This document shows, piece after piece, positions 23,731-32,734 of a stretch of 64,000 nucleotides of DNA. The stretch comes from JABDFW01 sp035550215. GTDB taxonomy: Bacteria; Bacteroidota; Bacteroidia; Chitinophagales; Chitinophagaceae. Both the position numbers and the translations under genes were made by a program. A model generated the notes under the pieces. It worked only from the letters and a program-made list of their open reading frames with translations, was not told the origin of the DNA and did not search any database. Where the stretch lies: assembly GCA_035550215.1 (NCBI GenBank), contig DASZPM010000015.1, positions 62,001 to 126,000 of the forward strand, written 5' to 3'. How positions within the stretch are numbered: the stretch's first letter is position 1; each line of letters starts with the position of its first letter.

Positions 23731-24855
23731 ATGAATTTACTCGACAGGTTGCTGGCTTTTCATAAAAAGCACCGCTGGTTAAGCCATCTCATTTATTGGT
23801 CGGCATACCTGCTTGTTGGTGTTAGTTCCAGTAAATACCGCGACGGCAAAGAGGGTACATATAGTTTTGAATTTACCAGCGATGCCTTATACATGTTTGC
23901 GGAGATGATTTTTGCCTATGCGTTGGCTTATATTGTTATTCCGCAATTTATTTACCGTAAACGATACCTGCTGTCGGCGGCAGTTTTTTTAGTGGCAAGC
24001 TATACCGCCTCTGCTACCGGCCGTATTTTTATTGTTAAAATATGCGAACCGCTGGCCGGGGTACCCCCAAAAGCTTTTGAGACCTACAAGGAGATACTGA
24101 CAGATATACCGAAACTGCTGTATAATTATTATGTTGACATGATATCTGCGGCTGCCATTTTCATTTTTTTCAAAATATTAAAGGACCAGCTTATTGTTCA
24201 AAAACGTGCAATGCAGTTGGAAAAAGAAAAAGCAGAGTCGGAACTGAAGCTGTTAAAAACACAGCTAAACCCGCATTTCCTCTTCAACACACTGAACAAT
24301 ATTTACGCGCTGTCGCTGTCGTCTTCGCCCTTTGCCCCCAAGTCCATCGCCCGGCTGGCAGATATTCTCGACCATATTCTTTACCGGTGCAACGGGCCGT
24401 TTGTGCCTTTGCAGGCGGAGATTACACTGATACAAAATTATATTGAGCTGGAAAAGCTGCGGTATGATGAGCGCCTGACGGTAAACTTTAATGCAGATAT
24501 GGAAAAAGCAGTTGATATTGCGCCGCTTATACTGCTTTCCCTAACCGAGAACGCGTTTAAACACGGCGCAAGCGATGATGCCGGCGCGCCGGTGATTGAC
24601 ATCAATCTTCGGGTAACGGAGAAAAATTTTATCTTTAATATATCGAATACGATAACAAATCGGGGCGATCTCCTTATTAAAACACCGGGGGAAGGAATTG
24701 GATTGATTAACCTCCGCCGGCAACTTGACCTGGTGTATGGAAAGGATTATATGCTTGAAGTAACCCGGGAAGATGAATATTTCAGGGTACAATTAATCAT
24801 CCAGCTCAATAAGAAAGCCATTAAACATGAGAAAGATTCAATGCTTGTTGGTTGA
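23731..24855 (+). CDS. LytS-type sensor histidine kinase
   Basis: 374 residues. Four membrane helices in residues 15-165, a coiled segment (KRAMQLEKEKAESELKLLKTQL), then the His_kinase box NPHFLFNTLNNIYALS with the phosphoacceptor His, and an ATPase domain with LLSLTENAFKHG and GEGIGLINLRRQL. It phosphorylates the LytTR regulator whose gene overlaps its 3' end by 29 nt. A TATACTTG element at 23719-23726 places the transcription start at or next to the ATG, so the mRNA may be leaderless. Confidence 0.95.
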   Translation: MNLLDRLLAFHKKHRWLSHLIYWSAYLLVGVSSSKYRDGKEGTYSFEFTSDALYMFAEMIFAYALAYIVIPQFIYRKRYLLSAAVFLVASYTASATGRIFIVKICEPLAGVPPKAFETYKEILTDIPKLLYNYYVDMISAAAIFIFFKILKDQLIVQKRAMQLEKEKAESELKLLKTQLNPHFLFNTLNNIYALSLSSSPFAPKSIARLADILDHILYRCNGPFVPLQAEITLIQNYIELEKLRYDERLTVNFNADMEKAVDIAPLILLSLTENAFKHGASDDAGAPVIDINLRVTEKNFIFNISNTITNRGDLLIKTPGEGIGLINLRRQLDLVYGKDYMLEVTREDEYFRVQLIIQLNKKAIKHEKDSMLVG

Positions 24856-25537
24856 TGATGAGCCCCTGGCTATAATACTGCTGAAAAAGCATATTGGACA
24901 ACTGGATTTTATGGAAGTAACCGGTACCTGCCCCAACGCGCTGCAAGCGCTGGAGTTATTGAAGAAAACCGAGGTTGACCTGATGTTTCTCGACGTCAGG
25001 ATGCCAGCCATCAGCGGCATTGATTTTTTAAAAATGCTCCGAAACCCTCCAAAAGTAATCATCACAACTGCATATCGTGAATATGCCCTGGATGGTTACG
25101 ACCTCGACATTATTGATTATTTGCTGAAACCAATAACATTTGACCGTTTTTTTAAAGCGATTGAACGCTACCTGCGGAATGACAACCGGTCAGCCGCTCC
25201 CCCATCACCCATGATAACTGCCGGGCCGGCAAATATTTATGTCAAATCAGGTTATAAGAATATAAAGATATCTACGGATGATATTTTGTACATAGAAAGC
25301 ATTAAAGATTATGTAAAGATTGTAACGGAAGGCGGTAATATTATGACAAAATACAGGATTGGCGATATGGAAAATGAGCTTTCGGGCAAGGGCTTTTTGC
25401 GCATTCACCGGTCGTTCATCATCAATCTTAAACAGGTATCCGCCTTCACCGCAAGCGACGTAGAGATAGGAAAGACCGAATTACCCATCGGTGACAGCTA
25501 TAGAGCATTGGTTTCGAAATATTTGAAAAAGTGTTGA
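24827..25537 (+). CDS. LytTR-family response regulator
   Basis: 236 residues. Receiver domain 1-120 with DDE near residue 10, phospho-Asp in LMFLDVRMP, conserved T in IITTAY and K in LLKPI. The LytTR DNA-binding domain follows (NIKISTDDILYIESIKDYVKIVTEG, FLRIHRSFIINLKQVS). It overlaps the kinase gene, which implies coupled translation. The target genes are not visible; the divergent TonB-family gene at 21099-23522 is a candidate by position. Confidence 0.95.
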   Translation: MRKIQCLLVDDEPLAIILLKKHIGQLDFMEVTGTCPNALQALELLKKTEVDLMFLDVRMPAISGIDFLKMLRNPPKVIITTAYREYALDGYDLDIIDYLLKPITFDRFFKAIERYLRNDNRSAAPPSPMITAGPANIYVKSGYKNIKISTDDILYIESIKDYVKIVTEGGNIMTKYRIGDMENELSGKGFLRIHRSFIINLKQVSAFTASDVEIGKTELPIGDSYRALVSKYLKKC

Positions 25538-25582
25538 ACATCTTTACGCCAAATAAGCGGTTCAACACAGCCTTTTGTATTG

Positions 25583-25856
25583 TTCGCCTTGTTAATTTCC
25601 CTCTGGCGCAAGTGTTCTCCGCTTGCGGAGGTCACTTGTGCCGATTAATGTTTCGGGACTGTGTCCCGAAAACATCTCCCCTGTAAATCAGGGTGTTTCG
25701 CAGGGCCACCCGGGTTTGTGGATAAAATCCCTTTTGTAAAGGGTATTTGAAAAACTACGCTCAGGCCTTGAAGGTTTTGCTGCGCTTCAGCAGTGGGGCT
25801 CAAACCTTCAAGGTCTTTTTGCTACGTTGCTCACTTCAGCATTCGCCTTGTTAATT
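25583..25856. repeat. Mosaic palindromic repeat, copy B, with 15-bp flanking direct repeats
   Basis: TTCGCCTTGTTAATT occurs at 25583-25597 and 25842-25856. Between them lie the 78-bp block shared with copy A (25599-25676), other short stems, and a terminal hairpin CCTTGAAGGTTT (25766-25777) with AAACCTTCAAGG (25802-25813) followed by TCTTTTT. It looks like an inserted element with a target duplication, and the last hairpin may also end transcription of the LytTR operon. No gene in 25538-25932. Confidence 0.75.
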
Positions 25857-25932
25857 ATTCTTCAATTTACATTTTTGTGGCAACAGGCCCAAAAGCATTT
25901 GGCTACTTTTAGCCACACTGAAAATTGTGCCT

Positions 25933-27072
25933 ATGTCAAAATATCTACCTGCCGCTTTAGCTGGTTTTATACTACTTGCCGGTTGTACGCCTAAACCTGC
26001 CGAGCCCGTTTTTGCGGGATTGGCTGTTTACAAAACCTACGATTCATCCCGCACGTTTGATACTACAAAACAATCAAAAAATATTTACCGCCCGGTTAAG
26101 ATAGATGTGTTTTACCCCTCTGCACAAAAACCGGCAACACCGGGATTAACCTTTGGGGATATTATGGATATGTATGAACAGCGGTTTAACTTTAATACCC
26201 CGGTTGACAGTTGCCACAAAACCACCGTTGAGCTTGCCCGGCTTTTTTGCAATTACTTTCATATTAACTCCGTTGACAAATATTTAAATACCAGGCTTAC
26301 CATTTATAAAGGGCTTGCCATGCCCCGGCACAGGCTGCCATTAATTATTTACGCTGCCGGGATGAACGGCAGCGCATGGGATAACCCGGTATTATTTGAC
26401 TCACTGGCCAATAACGGTTACGTTGTTGCCTGCGTAAGTTCTGTGGGTAAGTACCCCGGTTATATGTCTGACCCGGTGGACATGGATGAACAGGTGCAGG
26501 ATATTTTATTTACCATAAAACAAATGAAAGCAGTGCCCTGGGTTGACAGTACAAAAATAGGGATTGTAAGCTGGAGCATGGGCGGAACAGCAGCCGTAAA
26601 AGCAGCGTTACAATCAAAAGATATAAAAGCCATAGCATCATACGACGGTACGGACATTCATGCCTACGGGCCTGACAAGGGCTGGGATTCAGAGTACAAC
26701 GCCATACGCGCTATACCGCCTGCCAACATGCAGGATATTAAGGTGCCGTATATGTACCTGAGAAGCGAGCACCCCAACAAGATAGATTCTATGTACAGTT
26801 GCCTCTCGCTCGCATCATCACAACAAAAGTTCTTTGTAAAGTTTACCGATGCAATTCATGAGGACTTTTCCAGCCTGCCGGTAATTGCCGCCCTGGCAGA
26901 GCCTTTCGCGAAAAATACCCATTCAAACTACCACGCTGTAATCAACCGGCTTACCTGTTTGTTTTTTGATGAATATGTAAAAAAAGATAAAGCCAGCAAT
27001 ACAGCCGCGTATATTGACGGCCTGGTAAAAAGCGACAGTTCTTCTTATTCAAAAAAATGGCCGGAATATTAG
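25933..27072 (+). CDS. Alpha/beta-hydrolase lipoprotein
   Basis: 379 residues from ATG 25933 (a GTG at 25927 would add two). Signal peptide with lipobox FILLAGC. The hydrolase core includes RLPLIIYAAGMNGSAWDN (oxyanion region), the nucleophile elbow VSWSMGGTAAVKAA, IASYDGTDIHAYGP and a late His in FTDAIHEDF. Resembles the platelet-activating-factor acetylhydrolase/dienelactone hydrolase-like esterases. Anchored in a membrane facing the periplasm or outside. Substrate unknown. Confidence 0.85.
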   Translation: MSKYLPAALAGFILLAGCTPKPAEPVFAGLAVYKTYDSSRTFDTTKQSKNIYRPVKIDVFYPSAQKPATPGLTFGDIMDMYEQRFNFNTPVDSCHKTTVELARLFCNYFHINSVDKYLNTRLTIYKGLAMPRHRLPLIIYAAGMNGSAWDNPVLFDSLANNGYVVACVSSVGKYPGYMSDPVDMDEQVQDILFTIKQMKAVPWVDSTKIGIVSWSMGGTAAVKAALQSKDIKAIASYDGTDIHAYGPDKGWDSEYNAIRAIPPANMQDIKVPYMYLRSEHPNKIDSMYSCLSLASSQQKFFVKFTDAIHEDFSSLPVIAALAEPFAKNTHSNYHAVINRLTCLFFDEYVKKDKASNTAAYIDGLVKSDSSSYSKKWPEY

Positions 27073-27090
27073 GTAATACCCGGGCTGTAA

Positions 27091-29526
27091 TTATTCCAGT
27101 ATTTTTTCAACCCTTGTTAACTTACCCGCAGCATCCATGCCTTCTAATACTATGCGTAAGCGCTTGCTTATATCATTGTTGTAAAATACAAACTTTGCCT
27201 TGTTGGATGTTCGCATTAAAATGTTTGGGTTCCAGTACAGGGTAGTCCTTACATCCGCACCAAGCGCATCCGGCTCGGTTGAATAATCAGGGCTGTAAAA
27301 CTCTTTCACCGGCGTAAAACCCGGCATCTTAATAATTTTTGTGGTGCCGCCTTGTGATGAGGTTTCATCATCCCCCTGCCTTGTGTAAATGGCAAGCGAC
27401 GCATAGTCCTGCGCCTGCACCAGGGCGCCGGGTTTATAAAATTTTACATACGCAATATCAGATAACTGGATACTTGACGCCGTTTCGTCGTCAGTTGCCA
27501 GTTCATCAAGGTACACCTGTACCCGGCCGGTAACACCGCCGCTGATGCTTACGTGAGGCCTGTAGAAGTAGGTTGCCACAGGCGGTGAGCCATTCATTTG
27601 CACCTGTAACCCGGGAATTTTATCCATCAGGTAACTCGACAGGCTGTAAAGCCCTTTTGCATCCGGGTCATGCACAACATCGAAGGAGTAAGTATTGCCG
27701 GTATTGCTGCTCTGAAAATTGGGCGTGGCATATTGCTGGTCCATTACCTGCACGTTACTTTTTGCCTTTGCCGTAACAGTTACATTTTTCAGGGTTAAAT
27801 GCCCCAGGGCCTTTGCAAGGTCATCAGCCCTGGCTTTTAAAACAAGCGCTGCCGCAAGTGAAAGACTGTCCTGCTGTATTGTTGGTATAATCGGCACCGT
27901 ACTGTAGCCCGGCATTGGCGGTAAAAAATTACCCGTGAAGTTAACAATGCCCTTATTCTCGGTTTTTTTGGTACCTATAAGTTTATACTGGATGCTTAGG
28001 GAATCATAAAATGCCCCCGGTGTTATGGCAAAAGTGCCGTCGTCCCGCAAGCCGGTTGTATATGCCATGTGCAGTGAATCAGCCGGGTTGGTAGCTGTAA
28101 GGTTTAAAAATATCCGCGTTCCCCCGTCAACCACGTTGCTGTCGGCAAACATCGCCTGCCCGTTTATCTTAACATATACGCTTTCGCGCGGGTACTTTAC
28201 AACCGGCAATTTACCGGCAAGCAAATCATCCCAATTATACCTTCTCCACCCGTTGGTTAACATTACAAGGTCAAGGGCGCTTACCACGCTGTCTGAGCCA
28301 CTGGAAAAATAATAAGCGGGATTGTTTATGCGGCCACGCAGTTGTGAGCTTAATAAAAGGTGTGAGATGATGTTGTAGCTGCTGTCGTACGCTAACCCGG
28401 CATCGGTAACAGACACGGATAAGGTGCTTTGAAAAGAGTCGGGCACGTCTATTTCTATTTCATTGCGCCCTCTTTTTCCTAAATTCTCTTTCGTTGCGGT
28501 TAGTTTACTGGTAAAAGAGTAATCGTTATTATTTACAAATACTATTCTTTCTGCAACAGGCTTCCAGTTTGCATCAAATAAGGTTAGCTGTAAAATTCCT
28601 GTTTGCAGGTCGTTGGTAGCAATGGCATTAGTAACGCCCGCAACTTTTGAAAGGTCGATGGAAAGCTTACATACTTCCGCCTGGTTCATTAAGCCAACCA
28701 GGTACATCTTCTTAAAATTGTCCGGCGCATCGGGGGTCCGGTCAATATGAAAGCTCACTTTACCTGTAACAGGGTAGGCCTTTAAAACTGCACCGGTTAA
28801 AAGCGCCGGTGCCAAAGCCGTATTACCTGAATCACCGGCATCATCCTTCCACGTAACCGAATAAGACTCCCCTGCTTCGGGGTTGAGAAAAAACTTGCCC
28901 ATACCATCATGCTCGGTAAAAATTGAATCTATTATGTCACCGGTTTTATTACGTATTGCGCCCGTGATATTTATGGGGCGGCCAGACTGGTTTTCTGCTT
29001 TAAATGCAACTAATGATGTGAGAGACTGCACCATATTACCGCCTTCCGGCATTAGTGATACTTTTACGTGATATGCCGGCAGCCCGCCAATTTCAGTTCC
29101 ACGCGGCTGAATAACCGTAATGTCTTTATCAAACAAGAACGATGAATCAAAATTCAGCATCCAGCCGGTATATGCATGCAGGTGAAATACACTTTGCTTA
29201 TAATTTTTTGGGATAACGATTTGCCCGTACGAGGTTGAAAGTACAATGGGTTCAACACCATGCAATAAAAGGTTTCCATGGGCGTCAAGCCAGTCGGTAT
29301 ATAAGTTTTTGCTGATGTCTGAGGTTGACCAGCCCGTCATTAAATAAGCTTTATACCAAATGGTGTCGCCCGGAAAATAAGCTGATTTATCAAAATGAAA
29401 ATAGATACGCTCCTGCCTGAATTTTGTGCCGTACTCCTGTAAAGTTGAATCTAACGATTGCGCACCTGTACTTGTAACCGCTCCAAAAAATACAATGGAG
29501 AACAAAAAGCGCATTATGTTGCTCAT
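27091..29526 (-). CDS. MG2/TonB-plug exported protein
   Basis: 811 residues with a signal peptide (MRFLFSIVFFGAVTSTGAQS). The N-terminal RIYFHFDKSAYFPGDTIWYKAYL is the MG2 opening of alpha-2-macroglobulin-like proteins; LMPEGGNMVQSLTSLVAFKA continues it. A TonB-plug-like region appears late (SLSSYLMDKIPGLQVQMNG, RVQVYLDELATDD, IAYVKFYKPG), but no barrel follows. Such proteins are common in Bacteroidota and are thought to bridge or modulate TonB-dependent systems or surface assembly. It ends 18 nt from the convergent hydrolase gene. Function not established. Confidence 0.82.
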   Translation of the reverse strand: MSNIMRFLFSIVFFGAVTSTGAQSLDSTLQEYGTKFRQERIYFHFDKSAYFPGDTIWYKAYLMTGWSTSDISKNLYTDWLDAHGNLLLHGVEPIVLSTSYGQIVIPKNYKQSVFHLHAYTGWMLNFDSSFLFDKDITVIQPRGTEIGGLPAYHVKVSLMPEGGNMVQSLTSLVAFKAENQSGRPINITGAIRNKTGDIIDSIFTEHDGMGKFFLNPEAGESYSVTWKDDAGDSGNTALAPALLTGAVLKAYPVTGKVSFHIDRTPDAPDNFKKMYLVGLMNQAEVCKLSIDLSKVAGVTNAIATNDLQTGILQLTLFDANWKPVAERIVFVNNNDYSFTSKLTATKENLGKRGRNEIEIDVPDSFQSTLSVSVTDAGLAYDSSYNIISHLLLSSQLRGRINNPAYYFSSGSDSVVSALDLVMLTNGWRRYNWDDLLAGKLPVVKYPRESVYVKINGQAMFADSNVVDGGTRIFLNLTATNPADSLHMAYTTGLRDDGTFAITPGAFYDSLSIQYKLIGTKKTENKGIVNFTGNFLPPMPGYSTVPIIPTIQQDSLSLAAALVLKARADDLAKALGHLTLKNVTVTAKAKSNVQVMDQQYATPNFQSSNTGNTYSFDVVHDPDAKGLYSLSSYLMDKIPGLQVQMNGSPPVATYFYRPHVSISGGVTGRVQVYLDELATDDETASSIQLSDIAYVKFYKPGALVQAQDYASLAIYTRQGDDETSSQGGTTKIIKMPGFTPVKEFYSPDYSTEPDALGADVRTTLYWNPNILMRTSNKAKFVFYNNDISKRLRIVLEGMDAAGKLTRVEKILE

Positions 29527-29607
29527 GTGACTGCTTTATGGGGTTTAGTAGTGTAATGTTAACCACTTTTTGCTACAATAAAAACCTGCAAAAAAAATTT
29601 TAACAAT

Positions 29608-30342
29608 CTATAACTTTTCAAACAGCCACCACAGCTTCCTGCGGTGTTTTATACTGTAGTTTGTGGTTATGTACTTACTTATGTGGTTTATAGCTTCATC
29701 AATATTATCGGTGGCCAACACAAGTTCCAGGTCTTCGGGCGATACCGTTTTTGCGGCCACCATGCCTTCAATCGTCAATACAAGGTCCTTGTAATATTCC
29801 TTGCCATATAACACAATAGGGAAATGCGTTATCATGGCGGTTTGCACAAGTGTAAGGGTCTCAAAAAATTCGTCCATCGTTCCAAAGCCGCCCGGCATAA
29901 TTATAAAAGCGTAAGAGTATTTAACCAGCATAATTTTACGCACAAAAAAATACTCAAACGTTACAGATTTATTCACGTACGGGTTTTCTTTCTGTTCATG
30001 CGGAAGAACAATGTTACACCCTACTGACATGCCCCCGCTTTCATAGGCCCCGCGGTTTGCCGCCTCCATAACGCCCGGGCCGCCGCCGGTAACGGTTGTA
30101 AACCCAAGGCCGGCTATGCGTTTGCCAAACTCGCGCGCGGCAATGTAATATGGCTCATCTTCCTTAAACCGGGCGGAGCCAAAAACAGTTATGCAGGGGC
30201 CTACAAAATGCATAGTGCGAAAGCCATTAATAAACTGCCTGAATACTTTCAGGGCAAATGCCAGTTCGTATGATCGGCTTTTAGGGCCGTCCAGGTATAT
30301 AGCTTCTTTCGCGGGTATAATTCTCGGGCTCTTCGTTTCCAT
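29608..30342 (-). CDS. LOG-family Rossmann protein (TIGR00730-like)
   Basis: 244 residues. Motifs of the LOG/YvdD family: CITVFGSARF, TVTGGGPGVMEAANRGAYESGG and IIMPGGFGTMDEFFETLTLVQ (the PGGxGTxxE site). Members hydrolyse nucleoside 5'-monophosphates, such as cytokinin ribotides, to release the base; bacterial roles vary. N-terminal 55 residues precede the Rossmann fold, as in the longer bacterial subgroup. It is divergent from the exonuclease gene with 81 nt between starts. Confidence 0.92.
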   Translation of the reverse strand: METKSPRIIPAKEAIYLDGPKSRSYELAFALKVFRQFINGFRTMHFVGPCITVFGSARFKEDEPYYIAAREFGKRIAGLGFTTVTGGGPGVMEAANRGAYESGGMSVGCNIVLPHEQKENPYVNKSVTFEYFFVRKIMLVKYSYAFIIMPGGFGTMDEFFETLTLVQTAMITHFPIVLYGKEYYKDLVLTIEGMVAAKTVSPEDLELVLATDNIDEAINHISKYITTNYSIKHRRKLWWLFEKL

Positions 30343-30423
30343 AAATAAATTACCTTTTTACAATGGCATAAAAGTAAAACATATCATAACATACTTAATT
30401 TGCGGCTTCATTATAACGGTACT

Positions 30424-31197
30424 ATGCGCATTATTTCGTACAATGTTAACGGTTTACGTTCTGCCATCAGCAAAGGGCTTATTGAATGGCTTAAAACAGA
30501 CCCCTGTGATATTATATGCCTGCAGGAGATAAAAGCGGTAAAAGAAAATGTGGACTACAAACAGATTGAGGCGCTGGGGTTTGAGACACACTGGTTTTCA
30601 GCGCAGAAAAAAGGGTATAGTGGCGTGGCCATTTTTACCAAGATAAAGCCCGACAATGTTATTTTGGGCAACAAAATTGAGCAAAGTGATTTTGAAGGCA
30701 GGGTGATAAGGGCCGATTTTGGAGACATTACCCTTGTAAATGCTTATTACCCCTCTGGCACGAGCGGCGAAGAAAGACAGGTATATAAATACCGGTGGCT
30801 GGATGAATTTTTAGATTACCTTAATACGATTCGCAAGGAAAGAAGCCGGCTGATTGTTTGCGGCGACTATAATATTGCCCACAGGGAAATTGACATTCAT
30901 GACCCGAAGGGTAACAAAAAAAATTCCGGCTTTTTGCCGGAAGAAAGGGCATGGATGGACAAATTTTTGCAAAACGACTTTATTGACAGTTTCAGGCATC
31001 TTCACCCCGAAAAGACCCACAGTTATAGCTGGTGGAGCAGGCGTTTTCCCACTGTAAGAGCACAAAACAAAGGCTGGCGCATAGATTATATAAATGTAAG
31101 CGGTAATTTAAAAGGGCATATTGTTGATGCAGCCATATACCCCGACGCGGTACACAGCGACCACTGCCCTGTGTATATGGAACTAAAAACTACCTGA
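30424..31197 (+). CDS. xth: Exodeoxyribonuclease III
   Basis: 257 residues from ATG 30424 (MRIISYNVNGLRSAISKG), the family start; the TTG at 30400 is not needed. EEP-fold motifs: ICLQEIKA with the metal Glu, NAYYPSG, CGDYNIAH, SYSWWSRRF and the final YPDAVHSDHCPVYMEL with catalytic Asp-His. Acts in base excision repair as an AP endonuclease and 3' exonuclease. Confidence 0.95.
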   Translation: MRIISYNVNGLRSAISKGLIEWLKTDPCDIICLQEIKAVKENVDYKQIEALGFETHWFSAQKKGYSGVAIFTKIKPDNVILGNKIEQSDFEGRVIRADFGDITLVNAYYPSGTSGEERQVYKYRWLDEFLDYLNTIRKERSRLIVCGDYNIAHREIDIHDPKGNKKNSGFLPEERAWMDKFLQNDFIDSFRHLHPEKTHSYSWWSRRFPTVRAQNKGWRIDYINVSGNLKGHIVDAAIYPDAVHSDHCPVYMELKTT

Positions 31198-31265
31198 AAA
31201 GATGCAGTTGAGGAATTTAGCAGGCACCGCCAAAATAGCACCCTCAAAAAAAATTAATTTAACTT

Positions 31266-31634
31266 ATGACTGACTATGATAATAACATTACTGACCAGGG
31301 GCATATAACCGCGGCAACGCCGGAAGGTAACTTTATTTATAATGTTACCACGCAGGTTAGCTGGGCCATTCATGACAAATGGCTTGCCTGGATGCTGGAT
31401 GATTTTATACCTGCTGTATTAGGCACGGGTTGCTTTATAAAACACCAGGTGGTAAGGCTGCTGGAAACAGATGAAACAGATGGGCCGGTGTACGCGGTGC
31501 AGTATTACCTGCAAAGCAAGGCATTGTATAACAACTACCTTTTGCTATACCAGCCCGGCTTTAAAAAACTGGAGAATGAGCAATGGGGCGATGGGATTTT
31601 CAGCTTTTCATCCCTTATGCAGGTTGTGAATTGA
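31266..31634 (+). CDS. DUF4286-family protein
   Basis: 122 residues. NFIYNVTTQVSWAIHDKWLAWMLDDFIPAVLGTGCF is the family signature, and the C-terminal half ends QPGFKKLENEQWGDGIFSFSSLMQVV. A short cytoplasmic ferredoxin-like protein common in Bacteroidota; function unknown. It follows xth by 68 nt in the same direction. 31635-31869 after it holds no gene. Confidence 0.85.
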   Translation: MTDYDNNITDQGHITAATPEGNFIYNVTTQVSWAIHDKWLAWMLDDFIPAVLGTGCFIKHQVVRLLETDETDGPVYAVQYYLQSKALYNNYLLLYQPGFKKLENEQWGDGIFSFSSLMQVVN

Positions 31635-31712
31635 TTGTGGAAATTTAATTTACCAGCTTTTTGCTATTCGAAAAAGAATGTTATATTCCCTCAAACCCGC
31701 ACCAATACTGCA

Positions 31713-31735
31713 TTTCAGCCTTATTTTAGCTGAAA
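31713..31735. other. Inverted repeat in the DUF4286-HU gap
   Basis: TTTCAGC (31713-31719) and GCTGAAA (31729-31735) form a perfect 7-bp stem with a 9-nt AT-rich loop. No T run follows. Operator or RNA stem; not resolved. Confidence 0.35.
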
Positions 31736-31869
31736 CCCTTTACCAGTAATGGTTTCAGAAAATTTCCCGATTATTCAAAGCGTGCCCAAATTGAGTAAAA
31801 AGCCCTCAATGCCTTTATTCATGCGGGTTTAAGAGATGCACAACTTTTAAACATCAACCTTAAAAATAT

Positions 31870-31899
31870 TTTGCCGGTTAACAAAACCGAATATATTTG
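31870..31899 (+). promoter_or_regulatory. Promoter of the HU gene pair
   Basis: TTTG (31870-31873), 18 nt, TATATTTG (31892-31899). Transcription should start near 31905, 28 nt before the first HU ATG. This also shows that the upstream in-frame TTG at 31897 cannot be the start. Confidence 0.8.
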
Positions 31900-31932
31900 T
31901 TTTCTATTCATCACATTTTAAAAAAAACAGCC

Positions 31933-32208
31933 ATGAACAAAGCTGAATTAGTTGCTAAAATTGCCGACGATGCCGGCATATCAAAAACACAGGCTAATGC
32001 TGCTGTGGACTCTTTTACTGATGCTGTAGCTAAAACCCTTAAAAAAGGCGACAGTGTTACATTGGTAGGTTTCGGAACTTTTTCTGTATCCAAACGCGCA
32101 GCCCGCACCGGCCGCAATCCTCAAACTGGTGCAGCCATAAAAATTAAAGCAAAAAAGGTGGCTAAATTTAAAGCCGGTGCAGACCTGGCCAAAGCGGTTA
32201 ACAAGTAA
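31933..32208 (+). CDS. HU-family DNA-binding protein (first copy)
   Basis: 91 residues from ATG 31933 (MNKAELVAKIADDAGISKTQ). Typical HU: helices, then VTLVGFGTFSVSKRAARTGRNPQTGAAIKIKAKKVAKFKAGADL with the RNPQTG DNA-intercalating arm tip. A histone-like protein that bends DNA and shapes the nucleoid. It is 17 nt from a second HU gene of very similar sequence. Confidence 0.97.
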   Translation: MNKAELVAKIADDAGISKTQANAAVDSFTDAVAKTLKKGDSVTLVGFGTFSVSKRAARTGRNPQTGAAIKIKAKKVAKFKAGADLAKAVNK

Positions 32209-32225
32209 TAGAAAAAATACGCATT

Positions 32226-32495
32226 ATGAACAAAGCCGATTTAATAGCTAAAATTTCTGAAGATACCGGCATTAGCAAAACCCAGGCTAACGCGGTTATT
32301 GATTCGTTTACTGGGGCCGTAACCAAAAGCTTAAAAGGTGGTGGAAAAGTTACCCTGGTTGGGTTTGGCACTTTTTCGTTATCAAAACGTGCAGCCCGTA
32401 CCGGCCGTAACCCGCAAACCGGGGCAGCCATTAAAATAAAGGCAAAAAAAGTAGCCCGTTTTAAAGCCGGTAAAGAATTATCAGCCAGGTTATAA
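32226..32495 (+). CDS. HU-family DNA-binding protein (second copy)
   Basis: 89 residues (MNKADLIAKISEDTGISKTQ). The beta-arm region SKRAARTGRNPQTGAAIKIKAKKVA is identical to the first copy, while helices 1-2 differ at many positions. A recent tandem duplication or kept pair; the two could form heterodimers. Followed by a good terminator. Confidence 0.97.
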   Translation: MNKADLIAKISEDTGISKTQANAVIDSFTGAVTKSLKGGGKVTLVGFGTFSLSKRAARTGRNPQTGAAIKIKAKKVARFKAGKELSARL

Positions 32496-32519
32496 TCGCT
32501 TGCCGCTAAAAACTGTAAG

Positions 32520-32549
32520 GCAGGGGAATTTAATTCTCCTGCTTTTTTA
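32520..32549 (+). terminator. Terminator of the HU operon
   Basis: GCAGG (32520-32524) with CCTGC (32538-32542), with GAATT/AATTC extending the stem, followed by six T residues. Confidence 0.8.
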
Positions 32550-32620
32550 TTGTGCTTAAATAAACAAATTTATGCACCTTTGCAGCCTGTTAAAATAATT
32601 AAAAACTCAAAAAAATCATC

Positions 32621-32734
32621 ATGGGCAGAGGAGATAAAAAAACAAAAAAAGGAAAAATATTTAAAGGTTCTTTCGGCAAAAGCCGCCCTGCAAAACCAGC
32701 AAAAGCCAAAAAAGCTGCTGCTAAGGAATCGTAA
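32621..32734 (+). CDS. Ribosomal protein THX (bTHX)
   Basis: 37 residues, starting MGRGDKKTKKGKIFKGSFGK and then SRPAKPAKAKKAAAKES. The opening matches the THX family (MGKGDKKTRRGKIxxGSYGKxRP), a tiny basic protein that sits in the head of the 30S subunit. The C-terminal Lys/Ala tail is typical of Bacteroidota copies. A likely -7 element CACCTTTG lies near 32575-32582. Confidence 0.9.
   Translation: MGRGDKKTKKGKIFKGSFGKSRPAKPAKAKKAAAKES

Noticed and set aside
31897..31932. Upstream start (TTG 31897) for the first HU gene
   Set aside because: It lies inside the -7 element TATATTTG; the transcript begins after it, so ATG 31933 is the start.
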